Below are positions 33,118 to 40,525 of a stretch of DNA of 40,525 bases, one piece after another; positions within the stretch are counted from its first letter, which is position 1; every line of letters starts with the position of its first letter. This stretch comes from Bacillota bacterium (GTDB taxonomy: Bacteria > Bacillota > Clostridia > Oscillospirales > Feifaniaceae), in NCBI GenBank assembly GCA_030705925.1, contig JAUZPM010000014.1, positions 1 to 40,525 of the forward strand, given 5' to 3'. Position numbers and translations under genes: made by a program. The notes beneath the pieces are model-generated. The model was not told the origin of the DNA, did no database searches, and was given only the letters and a program-made list of their open reading frames with translations.

Positions 33118-33145
33118 AGCAGACCTGTGCATCACAGCGTCTGCT
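33118..33145. terminator. Hairpin between convergent ThuA-like and A+T-rich genes
   Basis: AGCAGAC (33118-33124) pairs with GTCTGCT (33139-33145) and CTGTG with CACAG inside it, giving 12 pairs, one bulge and a CAT loop. The minus-strand side is followed by TTAAAATC. It overlaps the last codons of the minus-strand gene. The T-runs are modest. Confidence 0.6.
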
Positions 33146-35726
33146 CTTCTATAATTAGAGCTTCCGTCATATCTTCAATAAAAATCCCCGCTCCGATTAT
33201 ATCATCGTTAAAACCGTACTCGATTTCAATTTCACCATGTATTTTACATTTGTTTTCAAGAATGTACTTTTCTAATTCTTCTTCTCCGAAAGGTAAATAT
33301 TTGCCATTTACTTCAAATAAGAATCTGCCCGAATCATCCTTTCTTAAATTTTTATAATCTTCCAAATATGCTTTTTCTTTTTTTAAATCTAAACTGAGAA
33401 TTTTTAAATAAAATTTTTGACTATCAATTGCTATAGCAAATTGAGATGCGCAAGCAATTTTATTTTTACCCTTTTCAAAACTTCTAAAGTCATCAGTTCT
33501 ATCTTCATAATAAAAGATATTATAGTAACCCATTAAGGTATCCGGGCTGACTTTTGAATTCTTAAGATTATCGAAAAATACGTTAAGCTTATTTTTATCT
33601 TTTTTTAAGACTTTTTCTATCTTTAAGTGATCACGAATATTTACTATTAATACATTAATAAAATCAGTTTTTATAAATTGGAGAATCCTATTTTCATGAT
33701 ATTTTTCAGCCAAAAGGGTATCATCGGATAGATATTTTAAATCAATCATTTGTGTTGAGATGTTCTGATATTTATTATTAAATGAGGCTGTAGCCTCATT
33801 TAATATAGTTAACGTCCTAGCCTTTATGTTTTCAGTTATTCCATCAAAATTTATATTTTTTCGTTTTTCCTTTCTTTTTTCGATTTCCTTTACTTTATAT
33901 ATTTGTATCATTGCGTTTTCAAACAGATCCATTTTTTCATTAATGTCATCTTCAACAATATCTAAATTAAAAAATGTCAAAAACGAATTATAACTTTGTC
34001 TTGTTTTATCAATTTTTTTCCCTGTGAAATAATTATAAAAATAAAGGTAATCATCGTTTGCAATACTTAACAATTCGTTAAATATTGTTTCCGGGCTGTC
34101 ATTCTTATATAGTTTCAAGAATATTATAAACTCATATACAGCATCGTCCATAATTACATATTTCATTTTAGTATTTTCTAAAACATCGTCTTCGTTTTCT
34201 TCATAATGTTCCCTGGGTCCTAAAATTTCAATAGTATTTTCAATAAATGATAAATCTAATTTTTCTGTTTTAATTTTTGAGAAAAAGGACTCGATTGCAT
34301 TTTTTTGTTCCTTCAATAAGTTTTCAATAGAAGTTTTCAAATCGCTTTTAATAATTTCATCTTTATGTAAGTAATAAAAATAGCAAAAGATTCTTACATA
34401 ATAATCTAAAAACTTTTCCTCGCTATATGCTAAATAACTAAAAACCGTGTTTTCAAGAATTTTAATTTCCGCGTAATCTGCTAATACAATAGTGTAATTT
34501 AAAAGTTCGCTCAGTAAAACTTTTTCCTTTTCAATTTTGAATTCTTTATAATTATTAAATGATATTTTGTTATATAAACTTTGATATAAATCTTTTTTTA
34601 AACAGAGCGCATCTTTTCCTGTCCATATTAAAGGCGGGTTTCTTAGAATACTGAAATATATTCTTGTTGACCAATTATCCAGGTCATGATTTTTCTGCTG
34701 AACAAATCCATTTTCTTTATTAATGAAAAATAGATTATTATATAACGAAGATCTTAATGTTAATGCTATATCAAACTGCTTACGATTCAACTTTGTAATT
34801 GATTCAAAAAATTGTAAATATATATAATCCCATATATTCAAATAAACCTTAGAATTTTTATTGCAATCTTCATAAATTAAATTTAATGTATTTAGGTATT
34901 TATATATGTATTCCGCATTTGATGTATTAGAGATTTCTTTAAATATGTCACCCATGGTTGTTTGATAAATATTTAAAATATCATCATTTCCCTTAATGTT
35001 TTTAAACAGTTCATAAAGTATATCCAAATCTTTATAAAAATACAAAGTATTATTACTATAATTAAAGCCAATTATTTCTTCTTTCAACTGATTTAGAATA
35101 TCTTCCTGCACTCTATTATTTTTTAAATTAGAATTAGAAAATTTTAGTCCTTTATTATCTTTTATTTTTGCTATTATTTCTTCTTTTAATTGTTTAAGGA
35201 CATCTTTTATACTATTATTTTTCAAATCAGTAAGCAGATATTCTTTTATTTCTTCTTCGAGATATTGCTTTCCCTGAAACATCTTAAATATGTCTGCAGT
35301 CATTATTGATAAAATAAAAATACTTATAAAAAATACAGCCGTCAGAGAATTGTAAAATCCTAAAAATAAAAATATGTAACTAACGACTATAAGGGCTAGC
35401 TGCAGCAATACAACATTTTTATGTTTAAATATTGACGGTTTAATGTGCATTATGTATCTCGTTACCGAAATGCCGAATATCGTATCCTTTATCGTGCTCG
35501 ACATTATAGATATCAGTGCTATCCCCAATGTACCAACAGTGGCTTGAACCGTAAAAAGTGTATTCATTAAATCTTCTATATTATCGACTTTGATTTTTAT
35601 AATTCCTAGTAAATGAATGTTAGTTAAGTCAAATATGCAACTAACGATTAAGATGACTAAGAATATGATGCTTGTAATAAAGTCAAAAGCTCTTTTTTTA
35701 TCAAAAGTATTTACCATATAAATCAT
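33132..35726 (-). CDS. Large A+T-rich membrane-anchored protein of unknown function
   Basis: An 864-residue protein with GGAG 4 nt before the ATG. Four membrane segments are predicted near 16-35, 56-76, 104-123 and 128-147; the remaining 700 residues are soluble, helical and rich in Lys, Asn, Ile and Asp, probably cytoplasmic. The stretch between TM2 and TM3 (TLGIALISIMSSTIKDTIFG) faintly recalls DUF2254-type membrane proteins, but I cannot assign a family. It has no nuclease, ATPase or protease motif that I can see. Base composition and codon use are visibly far more A+T-rich than every neighbour, suggesting recent acquisition. It stands alone with its own promoter. Anti-phage defence would be one possibility for such an orphan, purely as inference. 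Confidence 0.85.
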   Translation of the reverse strand: MIYMVNTFDKKRAFDFITSIIFLVILIVSCIFDLTNIHLLGIIKIKVDNIEDLMNTLFTVQATVGTLGIALISIMSSTIKDTIFGISVTRYIMHIKPSIFKHKNVVLLQLALIVVSYIFLFLGFYNSLTAVFFISIFILSIMTADIFKMFQGKQYLEEEIKEYLLTDLKNNSIKDVLKQLKEEIIAKIKDNKGLKFSNSNLKNNRVQEDILNQLKEEIIGFNYSNNTLYFYKDLDILYELFKNIKGNDDILNIYQTTMGDIFKEISNTSNAEYIYKYLNTLNLIYEDCNKNSKVYLNIWDYIYLQFFESITKLNRKQFDIALTLRSSLYNNLFFINKENGFVQQKNHDLDNWSTRIYFSILRNPPLIWTGKDALCLKKDLYQSLYNKISFNNYKEFKIEKEKVLLSELLNYTIVLADYAEIKILENTVFSYLAYSEEKFLDYYVRIFCYFYYLHKDEIIKSDLKTSIENLLKEQKNAIESFFSKIKTEKLDLSFIENTIEILGPREHYEENEDDVLENTKMKYVIMDDAVYEFIIFLKLYKNDSPETIFNELLSIANDDYLYFYNYFTGKKIDKTRQSYNSFLTFFNLDIVEDDINEKMDLFENAMIQIYKVKEIEKRKEKRKNINFDGITENIKARTLTILNEATASFNNKYQNISTQMIDLKYLSDDTLLAEKYHENRILQFIKTDFINVLIVNIRDHLKIEKVLKKDKNKLNVFFDNLKNSKVSPDTLMGYYNIFYYEDRTDDFRSFEKGKNKIACASQFAIAIDSQKFYLKILSLDLKKEKAYLEDYKNLRKDDSGRFLFEVNGKYLPFGEEELEKYILENKCKIHGEIEIEYGFNDDIIGAGIFIEDMTEALIIEEQTL

Positions 35727-35756
35727 GTTTCTCCAAATATTATATAATTATTATTT

Positions 35757-35785
35757 ATTCTACCACCATTCTGTAATTATTACAA
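35757..35785 (-). promoter_or_regulatory. Promoter of the A+T-rich membrane protein gene
   Basis: On the minus strand: TTGTAA (35785-35780), a 17-bp spacer and TAGAAT (35762-35757), with TGG before the -10. A small palindrome, TGTAA-TTA-TTACA (35772-35784), overlaps the -35. A second TATAAT (35744-35739) lies too close to the start codon to be used. Confidence 0.55.
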
Positions 35786-35845
35786 ACTTCCAATATGTAT
35801 ATTTCAACTTTTAATAGGCAAATAATAGCTTTCCGTTCGTTTTTT

Positions 35846-35875
35846 TTGTTCACAAGGCTCAAATTCTGTTATAAT
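35846..35875 (+). promoter_or_regulatory. Promoter of the EamA transporter gene
   Basis: An extended -10, TGT-TATAAT (35867-35875), has a poor -35 (TTGTTC, 35846-35851) 18 bp upstream. Transcription would start about 50 bp before the TTG start codon. Confidence 0.65.
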
Positions 35876-35932
35876 AGAACCGCTAAATATTCAAAGCATC
35901 ACTTTTTTGCTTAAGGGAAATGGGGAACAATT

Positions 35933-36919
35933 TTGAAAAAGGGCTACTTATATATTCTTTTGACTACTATTTTTTTCAGTTCAATGGAGATCGCGCTGAA
36001 GCTTGTAACGAACGAGTTTAATCCGATACAGATAACATTTTTGCGCTTTTTTATCGCCTCTCTTATTTTGATGCCGCTTGCAGTTAAAGGGCTCAAAAAA
36101 AGGAATGTCCGCCTTAACCGGTCAGACATCGCATATTTTGCCCTGACGGGCTTTATCTGCATCGTAGTCAGCATGATATTATATCAAATGGCAATCCTGT
36201 ATGCTCATGCGTCTGTCGTTGCCGTGCTGTTTAGCTGTAACCCGATATTCGTTATTCTGTTTGCTTATTTGATGCTTCATGAAAAAATATACAAGCATAC
36301 TATCGTTTCGCTTATCGTCAATATTGCCGGAATAATAGTTATAATGAATCCGCTGCACATGTCCGGCACTATTACCGGAATAGTTTTGACTATACTGTCC
36401 GCGATAACGTTTGCGCTTTACAGCGTCATGGGTCGCAAGCTGAGCGAAAAATACGGCGGCATCGCGCTCACCTGCTTCAGCTTCCTGTTCGGAAGCCTTG
36501 AAATGCTGCTGCTAATCTTCGTGTCTAAGGTCGGCGCGGTGTCGGGATTTTTGACACAGGCTGGACTTAAAGCATTCGCCGACGTGCCGATCTTGCAGGG
36601 AATAACTCTGCATTCACTGCTCAGCCTTGTTTACGTCAGCTTATTTGCCACCGGTCTTGGATATGCGTTTTACTTTCTCGCTATGGAAGAAACTTCGGCG
36701 TCAACAACGTCACTTGTCTTTTTCATCAAGCCTGCGCTTGCCCCGATCATGGCTCTTGTCATACTCGGCGAGCCGATCACGCTTAACATGGCGATAGGGA
36801 TAATCCTTATCATAACCGGTTCACTTATATCATTCATCCCGGGGTACAGGATGAGCAAAGAAAATGCCAACGCTGAAAATATAGAAGCGCCTATAGAGAA
36901 AATACCTGTAAAGTCATAA
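35933..36919 (+). CDS. DMT-superfamily (EamA) transporter
   Basis: A 328-residue protein with a TTG start preceded by GGGGA; no in-frame ATG is better placed. It has about ten hydrophobic segments in two EamA halves. The first half includes EIALKLVTNEFNPIQITFLR and VVAVLFSCNPIFVILFAYLM; the second includes ALYSVMGRKLSEKYGGIAL and FFIKPALAPIMALVILGEPI. These PxFV/PALAP-ILGEPI signatures at the ends of each half are typical of drug/metabolite transporters exporting amino acids or small metabolites. The substrate cannot be predicted. It is monocistronic, with its own promoter and a strong terminator. Confidence 0.92.
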   Translation: MKKGYLYILLTTIFFSSMEIALKLVTNEFNPIQITFLRFFIASLILMPLAVKGLKKRNVRLNRSDIAYFALTGFICIVVSMILYQMAILYAHASVVAVLFSCNPIFVILFAYLMLHEKIYKHTIVSLIVNIAGIIVIMNPLHMSGTITGIVLTILSAITFALYSVMGRKLSEKYGGIALTCFSFLFGSLEMLLLIFVSKVGAVSGFLTQAGLKAFADVPILQGITLHSLLSLVYVSLFATGLGYAFYFLAMEETSASTTSLVFFIKPALAPIMALVILGEPITLNMAIGIILIITGSLISFIPGYRMSKENANAENIEAPIEKIPVKS

Positions 36920-36977
36920 TATCGATATGAAAAAGATTGCAGTCTGTTTTGACGCTGCAAAAAACTTTGGTATAAAG

Positions 36978-37014
36978 AAGTGCGTTTCCATCACCAGGAA
37001 ACGCACTTTTCATT
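36978..37014 (+). terminator. Terminator of the EamA gene
   Basis: A perfect 12-bp stem (36978-36989 with 36997-37008) with a 7-nt loop, followed by TTCATTTC. The opposite strand has CTTCTTTAT, so it may also serve the convergent DUF421 operon. Confidence 0.88.
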
Positions 37015-37055
37015 TCATATAAAAATAGAAGCGGCAAAAAAACTCGGTTATTATA

Positions 37056-37745
37056 TTAAATATACTTTTGCAGATAAAGCGTTCCGTCACTTTGAATCTC
37101 AGCGTACATCACCTCGTCCACTGAATTTACATTTTGGGATGAAAGTGCGTTTTTTAGCCAGTTTTCACTTAAATTAAGCTCTTTTAAATTCTTATATACC
37201 ACTTTGCCGTCGGTGATGATTTCAGATGGAAGGTATGCTGTGGAAGAGAGCTCTGCCTTCACATCTTTTTTTGTAGCCAGCTGAACTTCCGGTTTTTTAA
37301 GTATGCTTAGCTTTCCGTCAGGCTCAAGTATCGCATAGTCGATGTCAGTTATTGAAAAAACGTTTTGCTCTCTAAGCATCATAGAAACATCGTCGAGGTT
37401 GAGCCTAGAGATTTTTAAAGTTTTATAGTTGATAAGTCCCTTTTTTATTATTATCGCAGGCTCACCATCAAGAAGTGTCCTTACCTTGCTTGATTTCAAA
37501 CTTAAAACACTTATAAGGTCGGTCAACAGGCACCAAGAGGCAAGCCCAATGAATTCATCAAGAAAGGGTTGATTTGTCCGGCTTATGATGTTTGCGGCTA
37601 TCGAGCCTATTGTGATGCCAGTTATATAGTTGAAGTATGTCAGCTGGCTGAGTTGTTTTTTGCCTAAAAACCTTGCAAGAAACAACAGTACAAAAAATAT
37701 CAAAACAGTGCGGCTGATCAAGTTCAAAATCTGATTAAAACTCAA
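37056..37745 (-). CDS. DUF421 (YetF-like) membrane protein
   Basis: 229 residues if it starts at TTG 37745, which has GGGGAGG 8 nt upstream and gives the usual family length. An in-frame ATG at 37805, 1 nt after the upstream stop, would add 20 residues with a weaker ribosome site. Three membrane segments (RTVLIFFVLLFLARFLG, YFNYITGITIGSIAANII, a third near 60-80) precede a soluble part with LLDGEPAIIIKKGLIN, LDDVSMMLREQNVFSITDID and YAILEPDGKLSIL, all typical of DUF421. Bacillus relatives are linked to spore-envelope and stress genes, but no molecular function is established. It is the last gene of a three-gene minus-strand operon. Confidence 0.88.
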   Translation of the reverse strand: MSFNQILNLISRTVLIFFVLLFLARFLGKKQLSQLTYFNYITGITIGSIAANIISRTNQPFLDEFIGLASWCLLTDLISVLSLKSSKVRTLLDGEPAIIIKKGLINYKTLKISRLNLDDVSMMLREQNVFSITDIDYAILEPDGKLSILKKPEVQLATKKDVKAELSSTAYLPSEIITDGKVVYKNLKELNLSENWLKNALSSQNVNSVDEVMYAEIQSDGTLYLQKYI

Positions 37746-37806
37746 TATTAAATCCTCCCCGATTGTACTGTTTATATTATTGGCAGGAGAGGAAACATAA
37801 TACATA

Positions 37807-38277
37807 TTATTCTCGGGCTTTTGCCGACAGCGCGATTACCTCAAGCTTTAACACCAGAATCTTATTCATCTCACCCTCAGTGAAAGTGAAATCACCGCGC
37901 CCGGTCATATGCTCCATTATCCTATTAAGCGCGTAAGCTTTTTTGGAATCGTCTTCAATGCTGATAACGCCTTTGCCCATAATACTTGCGTATCTATAGC
38001 TGTAGCCGCAGGCATTGTCACCAGCCGAAATCAATTCGTGAGAGCAGTCCATTTCTATTGCGGCATTTGGGTTTTCCCTCATAAGCTCAAGCTTTTTGCC
38101 TTCCTTAGCGCAGTGAAAATAAAATGTCAATTTTTCGCCGTCTCTCATATACCCGAAGTTCATCGGAACGATATAGGGCATTCCTTCGTCGATAAGCCCT
38201 ATCCTGCATACTCCGCACTTTTGCACGATCTCTTCGATTTTGTTGATATCGGTAACTTCCCTTTCTTTTCTACGCAT
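37807..38277 (-). CDS. NimA-like / pyridoxamine-phosphate-oxidase-fold flavoprotein
   Basis: A 156-residue protein with ATG 38277 chosen over an in-frame TTG 9 bp upstream; GGA lies 9 nt before it. The split-barrel flavin-binding pattern is clear: CRIGLIDEGMPYIVPMNFGY, FYFHCAKEGKKLELMRENPN, a conserved Cys-rich middle (DCSH, NACGYSYRYASIMGKG) and KILVLKLEV near the end. Relatives include 5-nitroimidazole reductases (Nim) that inactivate drugs such as metronidazole, and many uncharacterised FMN-binding proteins. Whether this one confers resistance cannot be said. It starts 16 bp after the MBL hydrolase gene, consistent with an operon. Confidence 0.87.
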   Translation of the reverse strand: MRRKEREVTDINKIEEIVQKCGVCRIGLIDEGMPYIVPMNFGYMRDGEKLTFYFHCAKEGKKLELMRENPNAAIEMDCSHELISAGDNACGYSYRYASIMGKGVISIEDDSKKAYALNRIMEHMTGRGDFTFTEGEMNKILVLKLEVIALSAKARE

Positions 38278-38293
38278 TAATATCAATCCTTTT

Positions 38294-38986
38294 TTATTTT
38301 TTATATATCCCGCCGTGAAAACAGATATAGGTTGTTGCGGGAAGATTTAAAAGTTTTTCTATATCCTCTTTCGCCCTTTCCATATCGAGTGTGTAAATGG
38401 GGTTTGCGACTCCAATTTTGCCGTTTTCGACACATGCGGCGTCGCCTGTTATAACAGTTTTATGCTTTTTAAGATAAAGTGAGATGTGCCCGGGCGTATG
38501 TCCGGGGGTGTCGACTATTTCACAGCCTCCGCACCAGCCAAAAGTATCGCCGCCTTTGACAGTTGTATTTACTCGGCAGGGCTCAACATTTCTGAGCATA
38601 TTAATAAACGCCTCGCCGAATGTCTTTTGCTCCTCCGGCAGATGCTTTTGTCTTTCTTCAGCCTGCAGAAGCCTTGCTGATTTCATTTTTCCCGAAATAT
38701 ACGGCTCTTCCGTTTCTCCTGCAATGACCTCTATATGGGGATACTTTCGCTTTAAAGCCGCAAGAGAGCCCATGTGGTCGTGATCCTGATGGGTTATTAT
38801 GACTTTTGTAAGATCGCCACACTTTAGATTATGTGATTCAAAGGCCTTCTCGATATTCTCTAAAAAGCCGATGAATGCAGTGTCGACCAATATCATTTCC
38901 CTTTCGTCTATAAGTATCACCGGATGGACAGGGTTTTTATTTGCCCTAAACTGCGCCTCTATATCCAGCACTATAATCTGTTCCAT
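38294..38986 (-). CDS. Metallo-beta-lactamase-fold hydrolase
   Basis: A 230-residue protein with AGAGG 6 nt before the ATG. Metal-binding motifs: THQDHDHMG (residues 65-73, the HxDxDH variant seen in YflN-type members, with Asp for the second His), DTPGHTPGH (third ligand His), TGDAA (bridging Asp) and a terminal CFHGG His. No signal peptide, so a cytoplasmic hydrolase of the glyoxalase II/lactonase-like group is expected rather than a beta-lactamase. It is the first gene of the operon with the NimA-like and DUF421 genes. Its substrate is unknown. Confidence 0.9.
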   Translation of the reverse strand: MEQIIVLDIEAQFRANKNPVHPVILIDEREMILVDTAFIGFLENIEKAFESHNLKCGDLTKVIITHQDHDHMGSLAALKRKYPHIEVIAGETEEPYISGKMKSARLLQAEERQKHLPEEQKTFGEAFINMLRNVEPCRVNTTVKGGDTFGWCGGCEIVDTPGHTPGHISLYLKKHKTVITGDAACVENGKIGVANPIYTLDMERAKEDIEKLLNLPATTYICFHGGIYKK

Positions 38987-39014
38987 ATCCTACCTCTTAT
39001 AAAAATATATTTCT

Positions 39015-39042
39015 ATTATAAAGGGAATTTTGTAAATTACAA
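39015..39042 (-). promoter_or_regulatory. Promoter of the MBL-NimA-DUF421 operon
   Basis: On the minus strand: TTGTAA (39042-39037), a 16-bp spacer and TATAAT (39020-39015), about 30 bp before the ATG at 38986. Confidence 0.6.
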
Positions 39043-39067
39043 TTTATTTTTTATTTAGGTAATAAAA

Positions 39068-39133
39068 ATGGAAAGTCTGCTTGACATCGTTTGAGCAAAG
39101 TGTTATCATATTTATGTAAAGTATGCTTTCCAT
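39068..39133 (+). promoter_or_regulatory. Promoter of the XRE/membrane-protein pair, flanked by inverted repeats
   Basis: TTGACA (39081-39086), a 17-bp spacer and TATCAT (39104-39109), with TGT before the -10. An 8-bp inverted repeat brackets it: ATGGAAAG (39068-39075) and CTTTCCAT (39126-39133). Spacing suits a DNA loop or two half-sites for the regulator encoded next. Confidence 0.78.
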
Positions 39134-39149
39134 CAACGGAGGTGATAAT

Positions 39150-39362
39150 TTGAGAAACAGACTTGAAGAGATAAGAAAGAAAAGTGGGATAACGCAAGAA
39201 GAACTTGCCGATATTCTACAGGTTTCGAGACAGACGATCGGGTCGCTCGAAAACGGGAGGTATAATCCGTCAATAAATCTTGCTTATAAAATTGCAAAAT
39301 ATTTTAAAATGAGCGTTGAGGAAATTTTTATTTACGAGGAGGAGACAGATAATGAAAAATAA
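39150..39362 (+). CDS. Small XRE-family transcriptional regulator
   Basis: A 70-residue protein. The TTG at 39150 is the start because GGAGGTGAT, a near-perfect ribosome site, lies a few bases upstream; an in-frame ATG at 39123 has none and overlaps the promoter's repeat. It is nearly all helix-turn-helix: GITQEELADILQVSRQTIGS, then LENGRYNPSINLAYKIAKYF, matching the short YgzD-type XRE regulators. It overlaps the downstream membrane-protein gene by 11 bp, so the two are translationally linked. It probably represses its own promoter at the flanking inverted repeats. Confidence 0.92.
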   Translation: MRNRLEEIRKKSGITQEELADILQVSRQTIGSLENGRYNPSINLAYKIAKYFKMSVEEIFIYEEETDNEK

Positions 39363-39777
39363 AAAATGGCTCTATCTGCTGTCGGCAGTTGTAGGAGCGG
39401 CTCTACTGTGCTTAGGAAAATTTGTTTTCAGTGATGAAAGTGTTAAAATGATTTCAGGTTTATGTTACGGTGTTGGCGCGGCTGTTTTTGCGCTCGGCAT
39501 TGGTAAATTCATAGACGCATTTATAGTTTCTAAGACGGAAAAAGAAGAGTTCACCCGCAAAAAAAACATAGAAGTCAATGATGAGCGGAATATCCGAATC
39601 CGTGAAAGAGTCGGCTCTAAAATAAACCACGTAATGATTTACGCAATTACGGCTGTAATGCTGACTATGGCATACATGGACATGGGTATAACAGCGATAT
39701 TGCTAGTTGCATCCCTGTTTTTGATAGAACTTGTGCTTTGTATTGTGCTGTTTGATTACTATTCAAAGAGGATGTAA
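39352..39777 (+). CDS. Small membrane protein paired with an XRE regulator (DUF2178-like)
   Basis: A 141-residue protein; ATG 39352 has GAGGAGGAG upstream inside the regulator gene. Four hydrophobic segments occur in two pairs (WLYLLSAVVGAALLCLG, GLCYGVGAAVFALGIG; then VMIYAITAVMLTMAYM, TAILLVASLFLIELVLCIVL). They are separated by a charged cytoplasmic loop with VNDERNIRIRERVGSK, a DER-x-I motif typical of DUF2178-type proteins encoded next to small XRE regulators in Firmicutes. Function is unknown; the pair may sense envelope state, but this is inference. Confidence 0.85.
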   Translation: MKNKKWLYLLSAVVGAALLCLGKFVFSDESVKMISGLCYGVGAAVFALGIGKFIDAFIVSKTEKEEFTRKKNIEVNDERNIRIRERVGSKINHVMIYAITAVMLTMAYMDMGITAILLVASLFLIELVLCIVLFDYYSKRM

Positions 39778-39811
39778 AAAATAGATTTCAATAATTTAAA
39801 TATATGCATTT

Positions 39812-39847
39812 TAGCTTGTTCAGCTTGCTGAACAAGCTATTATTTTG
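39812..39847 (+). terminator. Terminator of the XRE/membrane-protein operon
   Basis: A perfect 12-bp stem, TAGCTTGTTCAG (39812-39823) with 39828-39839, around a CTTG loop, followed by TTATTTTGC. Confidence 0.9.
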
Positions 39848-39910
39848 CTTTTGTGAGCCATGACCCGTTTGTATAGCAAGTTCCCCGCTTGCGAAAAACC
39901 CAAAATAGAT

Positions 39911-39940
39911 TTGGTAAAATCAAAAACTTGGTATTATAAT
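39911..39940 (+). promoter_or_regulatory. Possible promoter upstream of the SDR remnant and flavoprotein gene
   Basis: TTGGTA (39911-39916), an 18-bp spacer and TATAAT (39935-39940). It would transcribe through the remnant into the flavoprotein gene, giving an mRNA leader of about 135 nt. The rest of 39848-39910 shows only a small GCAAG/CTTGC hairpin (39876-39892). Confidence 0.5.
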
Positions 39941-39942
39941 GT

Positions 39943-40041
39943 AATAAAAGACTTAAAGGGTTGGATTTCATAACAGGCAAAAATATAGCCATTGACGGCG
40001 GCATGTCAAAACAGACGATATATCATAACGACATCGGATGA
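39943..40041 (+). pseudogene. 3' remnant of a short-chain dehydrogenase/reductase gene
   Basis: The frame reads GLDFITGKNIAIDGGMSKQT and then IYHNDIG before TGA. FITGxNxxIDGGM is the hallmark C-terminal segment of classical SDR enzymes, which run to about 250 residues; fewer than 35 codons remain and an in-frame TAA lies at 39937. There is no start codon or ribosome site, and the upstream bases do not continue the SDR sequence. It therefore looks like a gene end left by deletion. No insertion sequence is visible at the break. Confidence 0.8.
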
Positions 40042-40083
40042 GCTATAATCTGAAAAATCAACGCAGTTTTAAGGAGAACTTTA

Positions 40084-40525
40084 ATGAAAATAGTTTCGAT
40101 CACAAGCAGCTTAAGGCAGTCAGGCAACACTGAAACAATCGTTCAAATGCTGGAGGGCAGCCTTGCAAAGCTTGATGAATCAGTTCAGATAACCCATATT
40201 TCACTTGCCAAAACAAAGGTAGAACAATGTCGAGGCTGCCGTATCTGCTTTGACAGAGATGAAAGCTTCTGCCCCATCAAAGACGAGCTTTCAGGAATAA
40301 TCAAGGAAATAAAGGACGCAGACGCGATTATTATTGCAAGCCCAGTATATGTTGAAGATGTAAACGGCACAATGAAAAGCTTTATCGACCGTATGGCTTT
40401 TAACTCACACCGCCCATCATTATACGGTAAATGCGCAGCTTTGATAACAACGTCCGGCGCGGGTTCTTCAAACCATGCGTTAAACACTATGAAAAACGCC
40501 TTTAGCTCGTGGGGCGCAAATATTA
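40084..40525 (+). CDS. Flavodoxin-fold NAD(P)H-dependent reductase, iron-sulfur-flavoprotein-like (3' end missing)
   Basis: 147 codons are visible before the window ends; AAGGAGA lies 6-7 nt before the ATG. The N-terminal strand and phosphate loop MKIVSITSSLRQSGNTE binds FMN. Near residue 42-60 is CRGCRICFDRDESFCPIKDE, with cysteines spaced C-x2-C-x2-C-x7-C, like the 4Fe-4S site of iron-sulfur flavoproteins. This is followed by ADAIIIASPVYVEDVNGTMK, the second FMN contact, and TTSGAGSSNHA. The family carries out electron transfer or quinone/azo/nitro reduction in anaerobes. The usual full length is about 180-210 residues, so the missing part is short. Context: the next gene after an SDR remnant, possibly sharing its promoter. 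Confidence 0.88.
   Translation, partial: MKIVSITSSLRQSGNTETIVQMLEGSLAKLDESVQITHISLAKTKVEQCRGCRICFDRDESFCPIKDELSGIIKEIKDADAIIIASPVYVEDVNGTMKSFIDRMAFNSHRPSLYGKCAALITTSGAGSSNHALNTMKNAFSSWGANI

Noticed and set aside
35739-35744. TATAAT as -10 of the A+T-rich membrane protein gene
   Set aside because: Transcription from it would begin at or inside the ribosome site; the TTGTAA-17-TAGAAT pair further upstream is better placed.
36980-37177. 65-codon plus-strand frame after the EamA gene
   Set aside because: It starts inside the terminator hairpin and overlaps the well-supported DUF421 gene on the other strand.
39848-40083. Mobile element or attachment site at the SDR remnant
   Set aside because: I saw no terminal inverted repeats, target duplication, integrase or tRNA end; a simple deletion is enough to explain the remnant.

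Overview
The window looks like the chromosome of an anaerobic, Gram-positive-type (monoderm) Firmicute of the class Clostridia. The signs are S-layer-homology (SLH) and copper-amine-oxidase-N domains on secreted proteins, strong AGGAGG-type ribosome sites including TTG and GTG starts, extended -10 promoters, and many short hairpin-plus-T terminators. No rRNA, tRNA, CRISPR array, insertion sequence or phage module was seen, and no species is claimed.

Layout. 1-10092 is a cell-surface region: the 3' end of a repeat-rich SLH adhesin-like protein, a hot-dog thioesterase, and four secreted minus-strand proteins carrying SLH or copper-amine-oxidase-N domains. 10327-15603 is a MarR-type regulator with a histidine-rich segment followed by two overlapping ABC exporter genes. 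These encode an asymmetric heterodimer whose second subunit carries about 330 extra residues between its first two membrane segments. 15654-17972 holds a divergent pair, an MFS exporter with a putative leader peptide and an alpha/beta hydrolase. 18019-27906 contains two very large tandem alpha-2-macroglobulin-like paralogues that lack the thioester motif and have matching promoters. 28021-31530 is a divergent pair: a SUV3-like RNA helicase and an Lsa-type ABC-F protein behind a leader peptide and an attenuator terminator.

31590-33112 holds a small helical protein, a candidate structured RNA of about 260 nt closed by a long-range stem and ending in a terminator, and a ThuA-like protein behind a LacI-type palindrome. 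33132-35726 is a strikingly A+T-rich orphan gene for a large membrane-anchored protein of unknown function. 35933-39777 contains an EamA transporter, a minus-strand operon (MBL hydrolase, NimA-like flavoprotein, DUF421 membrane protein), and an XRE regulator plus membrane protein pair. The window ends with a short-chain-dehydrogenase remnant and the 5' part of an iron-sulfur-flavoprotein-like reductase gene.

Main themes are cell-envelope proteins and drug or ribosome protection. At least three resistance-type loci are present: the MarR/ABC exporter, the MFS exporter and the ABC-F protein. Two of them carry mRNA leaders that look suited to translation-coupled induction. The best candidates for new biology are the exporter with repeat-built extracytoplasmic insertion, the structured RNA at 32019-32285, the MFS leader, and the A+T-rich membrane protein. 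All functional calls come from reading motifs; no database search was possible.
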